From Acetobacteraceae bacterium (GTDB taxonomy: Bacteria; Pseudomonadota; Alphaproteobacteria; Acetobacterales; Acetobacteraceae), in contig CP154827.1 in NCBI GenBank assembly GCA_039613835.1, positions 1,776,001 to 1,840,000 on the forward strand: 64,000 bases of DNA. The letters run 5' to 3'. The position numbers were made by a program, and so were the translations under genes. Position 1 is the stretch's first letter; every line of letters begins with the position of its first letter. Below are positions 38,970-47,674 of the stretch, one piece after another. Under the pieces are notes generated by a model that was given only the letters and a program-made list of their open reading frames with translations, did not search any database and was not told where the DNA came from.

Positions 38970-40063
38970 GGCCCGACCCCGTTCAGGAACAGGTCGTGCG
39001 CGACAAAAATGGGGCTTGTCAGCCCGAGTGCAAGCAGCAGCCAGAGATTGACGCGCGTCTGCCATGCAAGGGTGGGCGGCCAAACCGGGCGCCGCAACGC
39101 AAATTGGCCGAGAATAATGATCAAAAGCGCGGCGCCGAAAGCGATTGAAAGGGTGTTCATCGCCCAGAAGAGGGCAAGGGCCGCCGAAAGTAAAGGTGAA
39201 GGCGGCAGGAAGGATTCCATCCAACGATCCATATGGGCGGAAGGATTGATGTTTTCAGCAAGGCAAAGTGCCAGAATGAACACAATCATCGGCGCGCCGA
39301 AATGGGGCATGACGGAGGATAAAGCGACGAAGCACCCGCAAAGATTGATCGTCGCGCAACCCTGAAGAAATAACAACGTCGCAGCGATGAGACTGACAGC
39401 GATCACGACTTCCTGCACCGCGGCAATTTCATGAATTTTCAACAGCCCTGACACGGCGGTCAGGACGATGCCGCAACGCAGCATTGTCACCAATGCGGAC
39501 TCCGCGGACGTCTCGCTCGTACGTCTGAATCCCGAAAGCAGCACCGTAAACCCGGCGGCCATGAGGACCTCACCGATATGAGCCGGGTGGTGCGTCTCCG
39601 GCCATGTCATGCCGGTGAGGGCGGCGCCTGTCAGCAGCGTGATGCAGGCGCTGATAAAGATGTGACTCCAGCCCAAAACGGGGCGCACATGTGCTGCATT
39701 GCGGAGCACGACAATGATCAGCGCAAAAGTTATAAACGTGACGCCGACGACATTTGAGAGCCTGTCCGTGGCCAGACAGGTCAGGCTGGCGACGCTGCTG
39801 ATGAGAAAAAGCGGGGCCATCCGGCGCATACCGGCGTCATTGAGTAAAGTCAGAAGCGGGAGGAATGAAGCGGCACAGAAGAGAATGCGCGGGACGGGTG
39901 GAACCGGGAGAAGAAAGAGCGCGCTCATCAATGCGAGCGCAAAGCCGATCGCGGCAAATGCCAGGCCGAAGGAACGTTGTTTGCCACGCGGGACGAGCGC
40001 CATGGTGATCGCCGCAAAGACGGGCCAGGCTTTCACGATAAAGAGGAGCGGCGCGTCAATCAC
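38966..40063 (-). CDS. HyfF/NuoM-like membrane subunit, degenerate
   Basis: GTG at 40063 starts the protein, overlapping the upstream gene's stop by eight bases; 365 residues, about ten hydrophobic segments. NNL-like region SDRLSNVVGVTFITFAL corresponds to the membrane helix NNLGLLWVAIE of HyfF/NuoM subunits. The helix that normally carries the key Lys and the P-H-WLP motif is contracted to FRRTSETSAESALVTMLRC, and SGLLKIHEI replaces the usual SGVLLNxA. It is about 120 residues shorter than typical HyfF. I therefore place it in the family by operon context and pattern, not by clear motifs. Proton-channel function looks lost. Confidence 0.55.
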   Translation of the reverse strand: MIDAPLLFIVKAWPVFAAITMALVPRGKQRSFGLAFAAIGFALALMSALFLLPVPPVPRILFCAASFLPLLTLLNDAGMRRMAPLFLISSVASLTCLATDRLSNVVGVTFITFALIIVVLRNAAHVRPVLGWSHIFISACITLLTGAALTGMTWPETHHPAHIGEVLMAAGFTVLLSGFRRTSETSAESALVTMLRCGIVLTAVSGLLKIHEIAAVQEVVIAVSLIAATLLFLQGCATINLCGCFVALSSVMPHFGAPMIVFILALCLAENINPSAHMDRWMESFLPPSPLLSAALALFWAMNTLSIAFGAALLIIILGQFALRRPVWPPTLAWQTRVNLWLLLALGLTSPIFVAHDLFLNGVGP

Positions 40064-40607
40064 GGTAATCCCCCTCCAAAGGCGGCCATGTGACTTTCGG
40101 CAGTGAAAGACGCGCGATGATGAAAAGGCCGCACCAGACACTGAAAGCCACGTAAACGAAGGCGGCATGCGCCGTCAGCGCAGAGAGAAGAAGCAGGCCG
40201 TTCATCGCGCAGAAAAGCCCGATAAACTGGGCCGCTGCTTGCTTTAGAATGATGCTGGCGATGCCGCTGATGATCATCATCAGTGCGACGCCCGACGGCG
40301 TGAAAATCGGGCACTGCATGGCGAGGGGAAAGGCGAGGCCCAAAGCACCGGCGCGCGCCAAGAAACGTTGGACCCCATCCTGGCCCCCATTCTCTATCGT
40401 GACATCCTGATACGCGGCAGCGCGCAAGAAAATCGCCGTGGCGATATTCACCAGGAGGATGAGAAGGCCAGTCATGACGCCGAGCTGGCTTGTCCTGAAA
40501 ATGACAGCAAGGCTGGCACTGAGAAAGGCGTTCAGGATCAGAACATTATACCCGCCACCTATTCCGAGAAGCGTAGCGGCAATCGGGAGGCTGAAGACCG
40601 GCATCAT
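40056..40607 (-). CDS. HyfE-like small membrane subunit
   Basis: 183 residues from the ATG at 40607 (MMPVFSLPIAATLLGIGGGY); the ORF upstream of this ATG is a frame shadow. Its start overlaps the stop of the NuoH-like gene (ATGA). Five or six hydrophobic segments with few charges; HyfE/NuoK-like proteins are of this size and type and lie in this position in hydrogenase-4 operons. The hydrophobic segment GLFCAMNGLLLLSALTAH is the best match to the NuoK-like helix. The assignment is contextual. Confidence 0.5.
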   Translation of the reverse strand: MMPVFSLPIAATLLGIGGGYNVLILNAFLSASLAVIFRTSQLGVMTGLLILLVNIATAIFLRAAAYQDVTIENGGQDGVQRFLARAGALGLAFPLAMQCPIFTPSGVALMMIISGIASIILKQAAAQFIGLFCAMNGLLLLSALTAHAAFVYVAFSVWCGLFIIARLSLPKVTWPPLEGDYRD

Positions 40608-41509
40608 CGCAACATCCTCCCCGATAAAATCGTCAGCATCGCGACACAAATGAGCGCAATGCGCGGCCACAGATGGGGCTTGTGATTCAGAATCCGCCAG
40701 ATTGCCATGATCATGACAACCGCACAAACGCCCGCAAGAGGTCGCAGGATGAGCGCGGACACAGCTGTCATAAATCTGAACTGCATGATGCAGTAGCCTG
40801 ACGGGTAAATCAGGTTCGACGCCAGGAGGCACCAGCCGAAGCGATTAAGGTCGTGGCTGAATTTAAATATGGCGCGGTCCCGGCCCGGTTGTGCATGCAG
40901 CAGGAGATCCTGCGTGTCAGGCGGCACGGGGCCGTCAATCATGGACATGATCAACACCCAGCCGAGGCAGAAAACGCTTCCGGCAAGGGGGGAGTAAAAT
41001 CCGTCAGTTTGGGCGAGTGGATGGTCCCCGAGATCGGTCGGGTATGGGAAGCCGATGGCGATGATCAATCCCGTGATGGCAAGGAGAGGCAGGATCATGA
41101 CGACGAAGCGCACAGATGAGAGAAATTGCGCTTCCGCCTGCTTGATGGGCGGCGCACCCGGCCCGCGCTGCGTCGCGACATACCAGGTTGGGAGAAGGGC
41201 CGCACATAAAAGGAGCCCCGCCGTCATGGGCACGCCAATCGCGGAAAAGGCATATTTGAGTGTGAAAAAAGGCAGGATGGCGATGGCCAGACTGTTTGAG
41301 AAGATGGCGAGAAGGGGCGGAAGGGAGATTTGACCTTGATGGCGCCAATTGCGGGTAATCTGATGCCATCGACATTTATCGCTAAAAGGATGACGGCCCG
41401 CAAGGATCCGGCTCATAACGCGGAAAATATCGTAAAAAACGGGCGCGCTTAGCCAGCTGACACAAATCAAAGCAACGATCTGGACCGTGATCCAAACGCC
41501 TACGGCCAT
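40604..41509 (-). CDS. HyfC/NuoH-like membrane subunit
   Basis: 301 residues, about eight helices. RILAGRHPFSDKCRWHQITR matches the position of the LLQPYRDL-type amphipathic segment in NuoH/HyfC, without its exact residues. HAQPGRDRAIFKFSHDLNRF, with the following SNLIYPSG, corresponds to the EYSGRDLALxxWAxxLK…LFFPWG block. These two landmarks make this the best-supported membrane subunit of the operon. It overlaps the first gene by ten bases and the next by four. The QPYRD motif is weakened, so partial degeneration is likely here too. Confidence 0.65.
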   Translation of the reverse strand: MAVGVWITVQIVALICVSWLSAPVFYDIFRVMSRILAGRHPFSDKCRWHQITRNWRHQGQISLPPLLAIFSNSLAIAILPFFTLKYAFSAIGVPMTAGLLLCAALLPTWYVATQRGPGAPPIKQAEAQFLSSVRFVVMILPLLAITGLIIAIGFPYPTDLGDHPLAQTDGFYSPLAGSVFCLGWVLIMSMIDGPVPPDTQDLLLHAQPGRDRAIFKFSHDLNRFGWCLLASNLIYPSGYCIMQFRFMTAVSALILRPLAGVCAVVMIMAIWRILNHKPHLWPRIALICVAMLTILSGRMLR

Positions 41510-42942
41510 GAAAATGCCCCCCGGAAGCCGACGACCATGAGCGCCAATAAGACGAGAAAAAAGATGATTTTAACCAGATAATCGCCTTGTGCTACCCTTT
41601 TATTTATAAAATAAGCTGAATCTATTGCAATCGAACGAAAAAATTTACGGTACTCTAAAATAGACCGGAGTAAATTTCTATTCGTTCTGAAATGATGTCG
41701 GAAATCTCCTGTAAAACGCTCATTTTCAACTAATATTCGATCTTCACTACTAAGCTGGACATGACGGACAATCTGACGCAACAGCAGGATCACAAAGAGG
41801 AAACTCAATATTATCGGCGTCCACCAGATGAATGTCCCACTAAATTCAAATCCGAAAAGTCGCGCCACAAAAGTGTGGTCGCCCAACGGGCTTGCTGGGA
41901 CGGATAATGCATTCCCGACAAGTCCCAGACAGGCGCCCGGTATCAGAATGGCAGTCAGAGAGATGGCGCGGGGGAAGAAATTTTCTTCCCCGGATCCGGT
42001 CGGCGTTGGTGGTGTAGTCAGAGGTAAAATAAAGAGGTGCGCCAGGGTGTGTCCAAAAATTAATATTGGCAAAACCAGTAATAAAGCGGCCTTCGGCATT
42101 GACATGGCATAAAGGCTGAAAGCCAGAACACCGTAGGAAGCGGCGATAAACATCGGCAAAGGGGGAAGGGGCAGAGTCAGAAAAGAGGATGACAGCGTGC
42201 GTCGGGTTGAAGTGGCGGGCAGGATGATCATCGCCATCAGAAAAGCGCGCGTCGCATTGATCGCGACCCCGTCAAGGTGATCATGTCGGGCCATGAGCGT
42301 TAATCCCAGCACGAGAAGGGGCCATGTGCGGATGCCGTTACTTTGTCGCTCCGTTACCAGAAAAATGGCGGCGGCGATGAACAGAAGAGACACCCAGGGC
42401 GCGGAGAGGGCTGCTGGCAGGAGGTGGACGCACAGGGCAAAGCCGATGACGGGCGCAGTCGCAAAACCCACCAGGGCGGCCAGGGCCGCGCTGACGCAGA
42501 AAGCGGTCGGCAGGGCCGTTGTCAGGGGATGAGAGGCGATGAGGAGCGCGCCAATCACACAAAAGGTGCGCGGAGAGAAGCGCCGCAGCTTTTCTGTCGG
42601 CGCGGTGAGAAGGTAAGTGCCGCCCGCGAAGAATACCATCTCCACCGGGTGGCGACTGAAAAGCATCGCGAGTCCGGCGAACTGACCGAGCCGCCCGGCG
42701 ATCGCGCGTTCCTCAAGGGTCGACAATATCCAAAGCAGCACCCAGCTTGCGGGCATGATTGTCGTTCGGGTCTGAGGTTCGGCTTCAGTAACCAGCACGT
42801 AAATGAGGGTGAGTAAGAGCTGTAATGTCGAGACGATGATCGGCCCACGCCGCGCGAGGGTCGGCATGTGACTTGTTCTGACGACACCTAGGAGCGTGAC
42901 GAGAAGGAGGGCACCACGCAAAATATCAGCGATACTTGTCAC
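41500..42942 (-). CDS. HyfB/NuoL-like antiporter-type membrane subunit, degenerate
   Basis: 480 residues with about 13 hydrophobic segments; first gene of the operon. SRHPVEMVFFAGGTYLLT matches the helix bearing the conserved Glu in HyfB/NuoL (FWELMSLSSYLL type). The following Lys helix and P-H-WLP-AH block is contracted to CVHLLPAALSAPWVSLLF, with Cys where Lys is expected. SSFLTLPLPPLPMFIA corresponds to the late LPPLxGF motif. A hydrophilic arm near residues 370-440 (SSEDRILVENERFTGDF) is unusual. Length is well below typical HyfB (~650). Family assignment by position and pattern. Confidence 0.5.
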   Translation of the reverse strand: MTSIADILRGALLLVTLLGVVRTSHMPTLARRGPIIVSTLQLLLTLIYVLVTEAEPQTRTTIMPASWVLLWILSTLEERAIAGRLGQFAGLAMLFSRHPVEMVFFAGGTYLLTAPTEKLRRFSPRTFCVIGALLIASHPLTTALPTAFCVSAALAALVGFATAPVIGFALCVHLLPAALSAPWVSLLFIAAAIFLVTERQSNGIRTWPLLVLGLTLMARHDHLDGVAINATRAFLMAMIILPATSTRRTLSSSFLTLPLPPLPMFIAASYGVLAFSLYAMSMPKAALLLVLPILIFGHTLAHLFILPLTTPPTPTGSGEENFFPRAISLTAILIPGACLGLVGNALSVPASPLGDHTFVARLFGFEFSGTFIWWTPIILSFLFVILLLRQIVRHVQLSSEDRILVENERFTGDFRHHFRTNRNLLRSILEYRKFFRSIAIDSAYFINKRVAQGDYLVKIIFFLVLLALMVVGFRGAFSWP

Positions 42943-43039
42943 GATCGTCGTTGATACCTTTCGAGCTCAGCCAGAGTGTCCCACCTTACTGCATGAGATG
43001 AACACCGGATTCAACTTGGCCCGATGACAAGAGGGGCTT

Positions 43040-43874
43040 TCAGATCATCTCCAGAGACCGTTTCTGTTTCGGCGGTGCAAATACCGCGTCGAGCGCCGCC
43101 AATGATGCCGATGAAAGATGAATGTCACTGGCGAGGACGTTCTCCCGCATGTGCTCCGGCGAGGAAGTGCGCGGGATCACGACCAGATTTTCCTGCCGTA
43201 AAACCTAGGCGAGGGCAATCTGAGCTGACGTGGCCGGCCCTGCCGGCGTCTGGTAATCCTGCGCGATGGACTGGCATGTGGGATGTTGCAGGAGCGTGCC
43301 ATCATGCCCAAGGGGGGCAAGCAACCGCCTTGATGCGATGTGCCTCCAGCTTCGACAGAAGCTCAAATTCCGTCCCGCGATTTCGAACGTTATAGAGGAC
43401 CTGGTTACAGGCGCAATCCGGCGTTAGAGCCACGACTTCTTCCATATCCTCGACATCGAAATTTGAGACGCCCCAATGGCGGATCAGTCCGTCCGACTTC
43501 AGTTTTTCCATCGCTTCGATCGTTTCGTGTAGCGGAATATGCCCGCGCCAGTGAAGCAGATAGAGATCGAGGTAATCCGTCTTCAGGCGCTCAAGGGAGA
43601 CGCGGCAATGGCGTTGTGTCTCTTCGAACGTCGCATGGTTCGGCATGATTTTACTGACGAGAAACGCATCCTGCCGCCTCTCCGCCATGACGTCACCGAT
43701 CAGCGTTTCGGACCGCCAATTTCCATAGATCTCGGCGGTATCGATCATGGTCAGACCTGCATCCAGCCCCTCATGAAGGCAGGTGATCTCCTCTTTATAA
43801 GTCACTCTGGAGTCACCGAGGGACCACGTGCTCATACCGAGCGGCGCAACGCGCGCGCCGTCGCGTGTTTTCAT
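43040..43874 (-). pseudogene. Aldo/keto reductase, one frameshift and one nonsense codon
   Basis: NADPH-dependent oxidoreductase with a TIM barrel. From the ATG at 43874: VAPLGMSTWSLGDS, then the catalytic-site pattern DAGLTMIDTAEIYGN (Asp, Tyr) and LVSKIMPNHA (Lys). YLDLYLLHWRGHIPL (His), IRHWGVSNFDVEDM and CACNQVLYNVRNRG follow. Near 43300 the frame shifts. In the continuing frame, QIALA is followed by TAG at 43205-43207 where Trp is expected, then VLRQENLVVIPRTSSPEH and the end at 43040. One point mutation plus one indel indicate a genuine pseudogene. Confidence 0.88.
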
Positions 43875-43972
43875 CTCGTCTCCTCCACCGCATTAATGGC
43901 TGGCGCGTGCGTCGACAAAGTCGAGGGGTGAGGAAAAGGCGGGCCGGTGGAGGCCGGGGCGGGGCGATTGCG

Positions 43973-44344
43973 CTAATCATGTCTGGCCCGAGCTTTAGCG
44001 ACTTTGGCAGGCGCTGCTTTTGCCGGACTGCGCGGACGTGGCGCGGGTTTCGGCGCTTTGCGGGTCTCCTTGGATGGCGATTTTGCGGTTGCCTTGACCG
44101 GTGTTTTCGCGGCGGGTCTCGCCGTGCTCTTCTTTCGGGCACTTGCTATTTTGGCTGGGGCTTTCACAGCTTTTTTGGGCGCGGCTTTTGCCGGGGATCT
44201 GGTTGCAGAAGCCCCTTTTTTCTTCGACGCGACTTTCACGGCCGGGTTTTCTTTTTTCGCCGCATTTTCGGCCGTTTTCGGCGTCGCTTCAGGGGCTTTC
44301 TTCGGCTTGGCGGCGGCCTTGCGGGGCTTTTTCGGCTCCGTCAT
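43973..44344 (-). CDS. Histone H1-like Lys/Ala/Pro-rich protein
   Basis: From the ATG at 44344 (MTEPKKPRKAAAKPKKAP) a 123-residue, extremely basic protein. It is almost entirely Lys, Ala, Pro, Thr and Ser in repeats such as PAKAAPKK and KTPVKATAK. No globular domain. It resembles AlgP/HctA-like histone H1 tails and presumably binds DNA. The ORF upstream of this ATG is a shadow. Low complexity makes homology uninformative; the coding status is supported by the open frame and codon pattern only. Confidence 0.6.
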   Translation of the reverse strand: MTEPKKPRKAAAKPKKAPEATPKTAENAAKKENPAVKVASKKKGASATRSPAKAAPKKAVKAPAKIASARKKSTARPAAKTPVKATAKSPSKETRKAPKPAPRPRSPAKAAPAKVAKARARHD

Positions 44345-44467
44345 CCAGGGTGGGAAGATATAGACACGCCGTTGATTCATCGCGCTGCGGGATGCTGCGG
44401 CCCGCGTATAGACGCGCCGTCTCGCCCGCATGACCGCGCCGAGCGGCTAGTGTTCAATCAGCCCATG

Positions 44468-45418
44468 CTAGGGGGCGAAAGAGAGTGCGTCATCAATGGC
44501 GCGGGATAACGCCTCCGACCAGCCTTCCTGAGGGGGCACAGTGAGTGTTGCCACAATCAGATAGGGATTATTCTCTTCCGGCCAGACGACCGACGCATCC
44601 TCGATGGGATTCATTTCCTCATCCCGACGCAGTTGCGCGCGCAGCGTCCAGCTCCCGCCCTCCTGACGCATAACATCCGCGACGGCGTTTCTTAACGCAT
44701 CCGGGTCGGAATCAACGTTCAGCATTTTTTTTGGAAAGGGCCTGGAAGTTTTCAGACTTCGGAAAAATGCCCAGTTTCGCCACATAACGGCCGAACCTTA
44801 TCGGCGCCTGTGTAAAAAACACTCTCTCAGAGGATGGGTCGGCACGTGGCCGCCCAAGACGTCAAGCGGCGTGACAGGGCAGCCAAATCGGGTCGCGACC
44901 TTCTGGATCGGCCGGAAGACGCGCGACATGGTCGTCTTCATCCACAACATGCGCTCCGTCGTCAGGGCGAGCAGCCTGAGAGAATGAAGGAATTTTCTGG
45001 GTGAAGGGGCAGAAAAGGCGCGTCCCGTCGCAAAGAGGAAATCTTGCACCTGATGGTTTTTCGCCTCAGGCAGAAGCTCACTCTTCACACCCGCAATTTT
45101 GACGGCAAATCCCCGCGGGACGGATACTGTGTCGGGCAACGGGTCACCGGGAATTGTGGAGAGCCTTATCGTCGCCTCATAGGAACCCGGTTTGGCGAAG
45201 AGGCCTTGCGCCAGCTCACGCGGGAGATCATCATGGACGGTCAGGATGCCGCGCAGCAAGCCGATGCTTTTGACATGAACGCCGCGACCCGCGCGGGCGC
45301 GCTTTTTGAAAACAAGTTTCTCAATCTTGACGATGGTGGATAACGGGCCTTCCTGTGTTTTTTCCTCATCATCCGACTTGTGTTCAAGCCCGGGATCGAA
45401 CGGGATGGCATTGCGCAC
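44468..45418 (-). pseudogene. Catalase-like haem protein (SrpA/small catalase family), two homopolymer frameshifts
   Basis: The N-terminal part from 45418 contains HVKSIGLLRGILTVHDDLP, FAKPGSYEATIRLSTIPGD and PRGFAVKIAGVKSELLP, the pattern of the catalase-like family that lacks full catalase length. After GGHVPTHPLRE the frame shifts at a six-base A run (44814-44819) to FTQAPIRFGRYVAKLGIFPK. It shifts again at an eight-base T run (44725-44732) to NVDSDPDALRNAVADVMR, ending at 44468. Two one-base corrections would give about 315 residues. Both lesions lie in mononucleotide runs, so read error is a serious alternative to decay. Function in peroxide handling is inferred from the family. Confidence 0.75.
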
Positions 45419-45730
45419 ACTATTGCTCCTGGTGATGAATTACCGGAGGGAAAACAGTTGACAAAGTCACTCGTTGCATTTTGCTATTAACATTGTGACG
45501 TATGAAGCACGGTTTTCTGCGGGTTTCGGTTAAATCCGGCGAAGCAGAATTGATTTCTGCGACTTTAACGCAACAATCCGGATGGCAATTCTGCTGAAAA
45601 ATAAGAGGCCCGGGAAATTTTTCCTTAACCTCTCTTGCTGAAGTTTTGAAACTGTATAACGTTAGCACTTCTGCACGTGCGTGTCCGAGGGGCGGGACCG
45701 CATATTGACCGTCAAACACTGGCGAGAAAC
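45419..45730. other. Divergent intergenic region
   Basis: About 310 bases between the catalase-like gene and the TonB receptor, AT-richer than the flanks. It holds a perfect hairpin GCAGAA/TTCTGC (45544-45560). No gene seen. A TTAGCACT string at 45662 resembles half a CIRCE site, but no second half exists. Confidence 0.4.
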
Positions 45731-47657
45731 ATGAAGTTCACGAAAATATGCCGGATCAAACCGGGCCCTGATTTCCCTCAATTTCTGTTGCGCAGCCTGT
45801 TCGGCGTTGCGGCCATGTGCGGTTTCGAGGATGTCGCTCGCGCTGCCGCCCCGTCAGAATGTCCCGCACCGCGCGCCGAGATCATGAGGGGAAACGTCGA
45901 ATCGGCCGCCAGCGCACCATGCGGCAACACATCCTGCCCCGCCGCCCCGTCAAATGGGGATACGGGATGGGTTTGCGGGGGCATGAGCATATTAAAGTTA
46001 AAGCACGCACGGATGCTCTTGCCCGGCAATCTGAAATCGGGGGTCGCCTCGGGCTAAGTCTTCAACATAATCCAGCGACAATCGACGTCGTCAGTCATGA
46101 TTTGATGGCGTCACGCGGATATATGAAATCGACTGACGCCGCGGCGGCGGCCCCGGGCGTGACGTGGGGCGGTGCGCCGGGCAACCCCAGTCAGTTTGTG
46201 GTGCGGGGTTTTCTGTCCAATCAGATCAACGTTCTGCGTGACGGCATTTATCTTGGTCCGTCGACGATGGTGACGCGTCCTTTCAACAGCTTCAATCTCG
46301 ACTCCATGCAGGTCATGCAGGGACCGGCATCTCAACGCCCATTGCGAAAAACCTGGCGGCGCGGATTGATTTCAGCCGAACATCGTCGGATGGATATGTG
46401 GAAGGTGCAACGCCGCATAGTAATGACCTGACCGCCTCGGTTTTGTGGGCACCCTCGGAAAAATTCCGGGCGCGGCTGGGCGTGGATTACCTCTCGGATA
46501 AACTCTCCACTTATTATGGCGTGCCGCTTGTGCCGCTCTCCGTCACCGGTCAACGTGGGGGGTGCTGCACAGCGCCAATGGGTTGGGCGTCACGCGCGGC
46601 ATTTTGTGGAAGAATTATAATATTCGCAACCCGGTCGCGGACTTCGTAAGCGCCATGCCGACCCTGCATATGACATGGCAGCCGAACCACGCCCTCGAAT
46701 TCCATAATAAGACCTATTTTTATTACGCAAAACGGCGCTGGGAAAATGCGGAAAATTACAATTATGTCGCTGCAAACGGGATAACCGACGGTGCGGGGCA
46801 GCCAATCGCGCCGGAGCGGATCGCGCGGGATCGATTTTATGTCTATCAAAGTCAGTATCAAGTCGGCGATACGCTGAACCTGACCTATAAAAACCGCATT
46901 TTCTCCCGCCCTAATCGGTTTGTGTTGGGTGGTGACGCTTATTATCTGCGCTTCATCCGCAATGCGGGGGCGTCGCCAACGCCTTACATGGATAGTGTCG
47001 GCATTGATCAGACAAATGCGGGCGCTTTCGGCCCGTTTCCGGGGCAGTTTCCTCATTCGAAGTCGCCAGCGACCCTCACCGACGCCGCCATTTTCATGGA
47101 GGATGTCTGGACGGTTCTCCCCAAACTCCGCATCGTCATCGGTGCCCGCTACGATTGGCTGACGGTGAACCGGCAGAATTATCGCCAATGCGGGTGAGCA
47201 TACCTCTCGCGGCATTGAGTGGGCCGGGCATTTGCGTCTTGACCGGCATTGGCGCTTCGATGCCAATCTCGCTTACACAGACGCGCATTATGGCGCGGGC
47301 TTCCAGTCATCGCCGGGCGTCGACGCGTCCTTCAAGCAAGTGCCTGATGTGCCTGGCATGACGGCAAATCTCTGGGGTGTATGGTCTCACCCGAGAGATC
47401 TGCCGATTGAATTCGGGGTCGACATGCAATATGTCTCAGCGCGAAAAGGGAATTACACGAATACGCTGACCCTCAATGATTACGCGCTCGTCAATATTTA
47501 TGCGGCGTGGGATGTGTATAAAAACATCCGCCTCTATGGCCGCATCGATAATCTTGGCGATAAACGTTTCGTGCAATGGGCGGATACAAGTTACCCATCA
47601 GAAGTCATTATCGGGACGCCAAGGACCTTTTCCTTCAATATGCAGGCACAATTTTGA
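45731..47657 (+). pseudogene. TonB-dependent siderophore-type receptor, deletions and frameshifts
   Basis: Outer-membrane receptor for ferric chelates. N-terminal signal-like region from 45731; frame changes near 46000. The plug is readable as TIDVVSHDLMASRGYMKSTD, QFVVRGFLSNQINVLRDGIY and VMQGPAS. The expected VLYGQGxxGGxVN segment after GPAS is gone: the sequence jumps into barrel strands (IDFSRTSSDGYVEG). A further shift lies in a G6 run at 46557-46562. Another deletion lies at about 47190, after VNRQNYRQ; the barrel then ends in SRGIEWAGHLRLDRHWRF, LYGRIDNLGDKRFVQWAD and a terminal Phe. Non-functional. Upstream of the matching ABC uptake genes. Confidence 0.88.
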
Positions 47658-47674
47658 CATTGCCGTTCATCAGA

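Noticed and set aside
45660..45670. CIRCE-like string TTAGCACT before the TonB receptor
   Set aside because: Only one half is present; no GAGTGCTAA partner follows at the right spacing.
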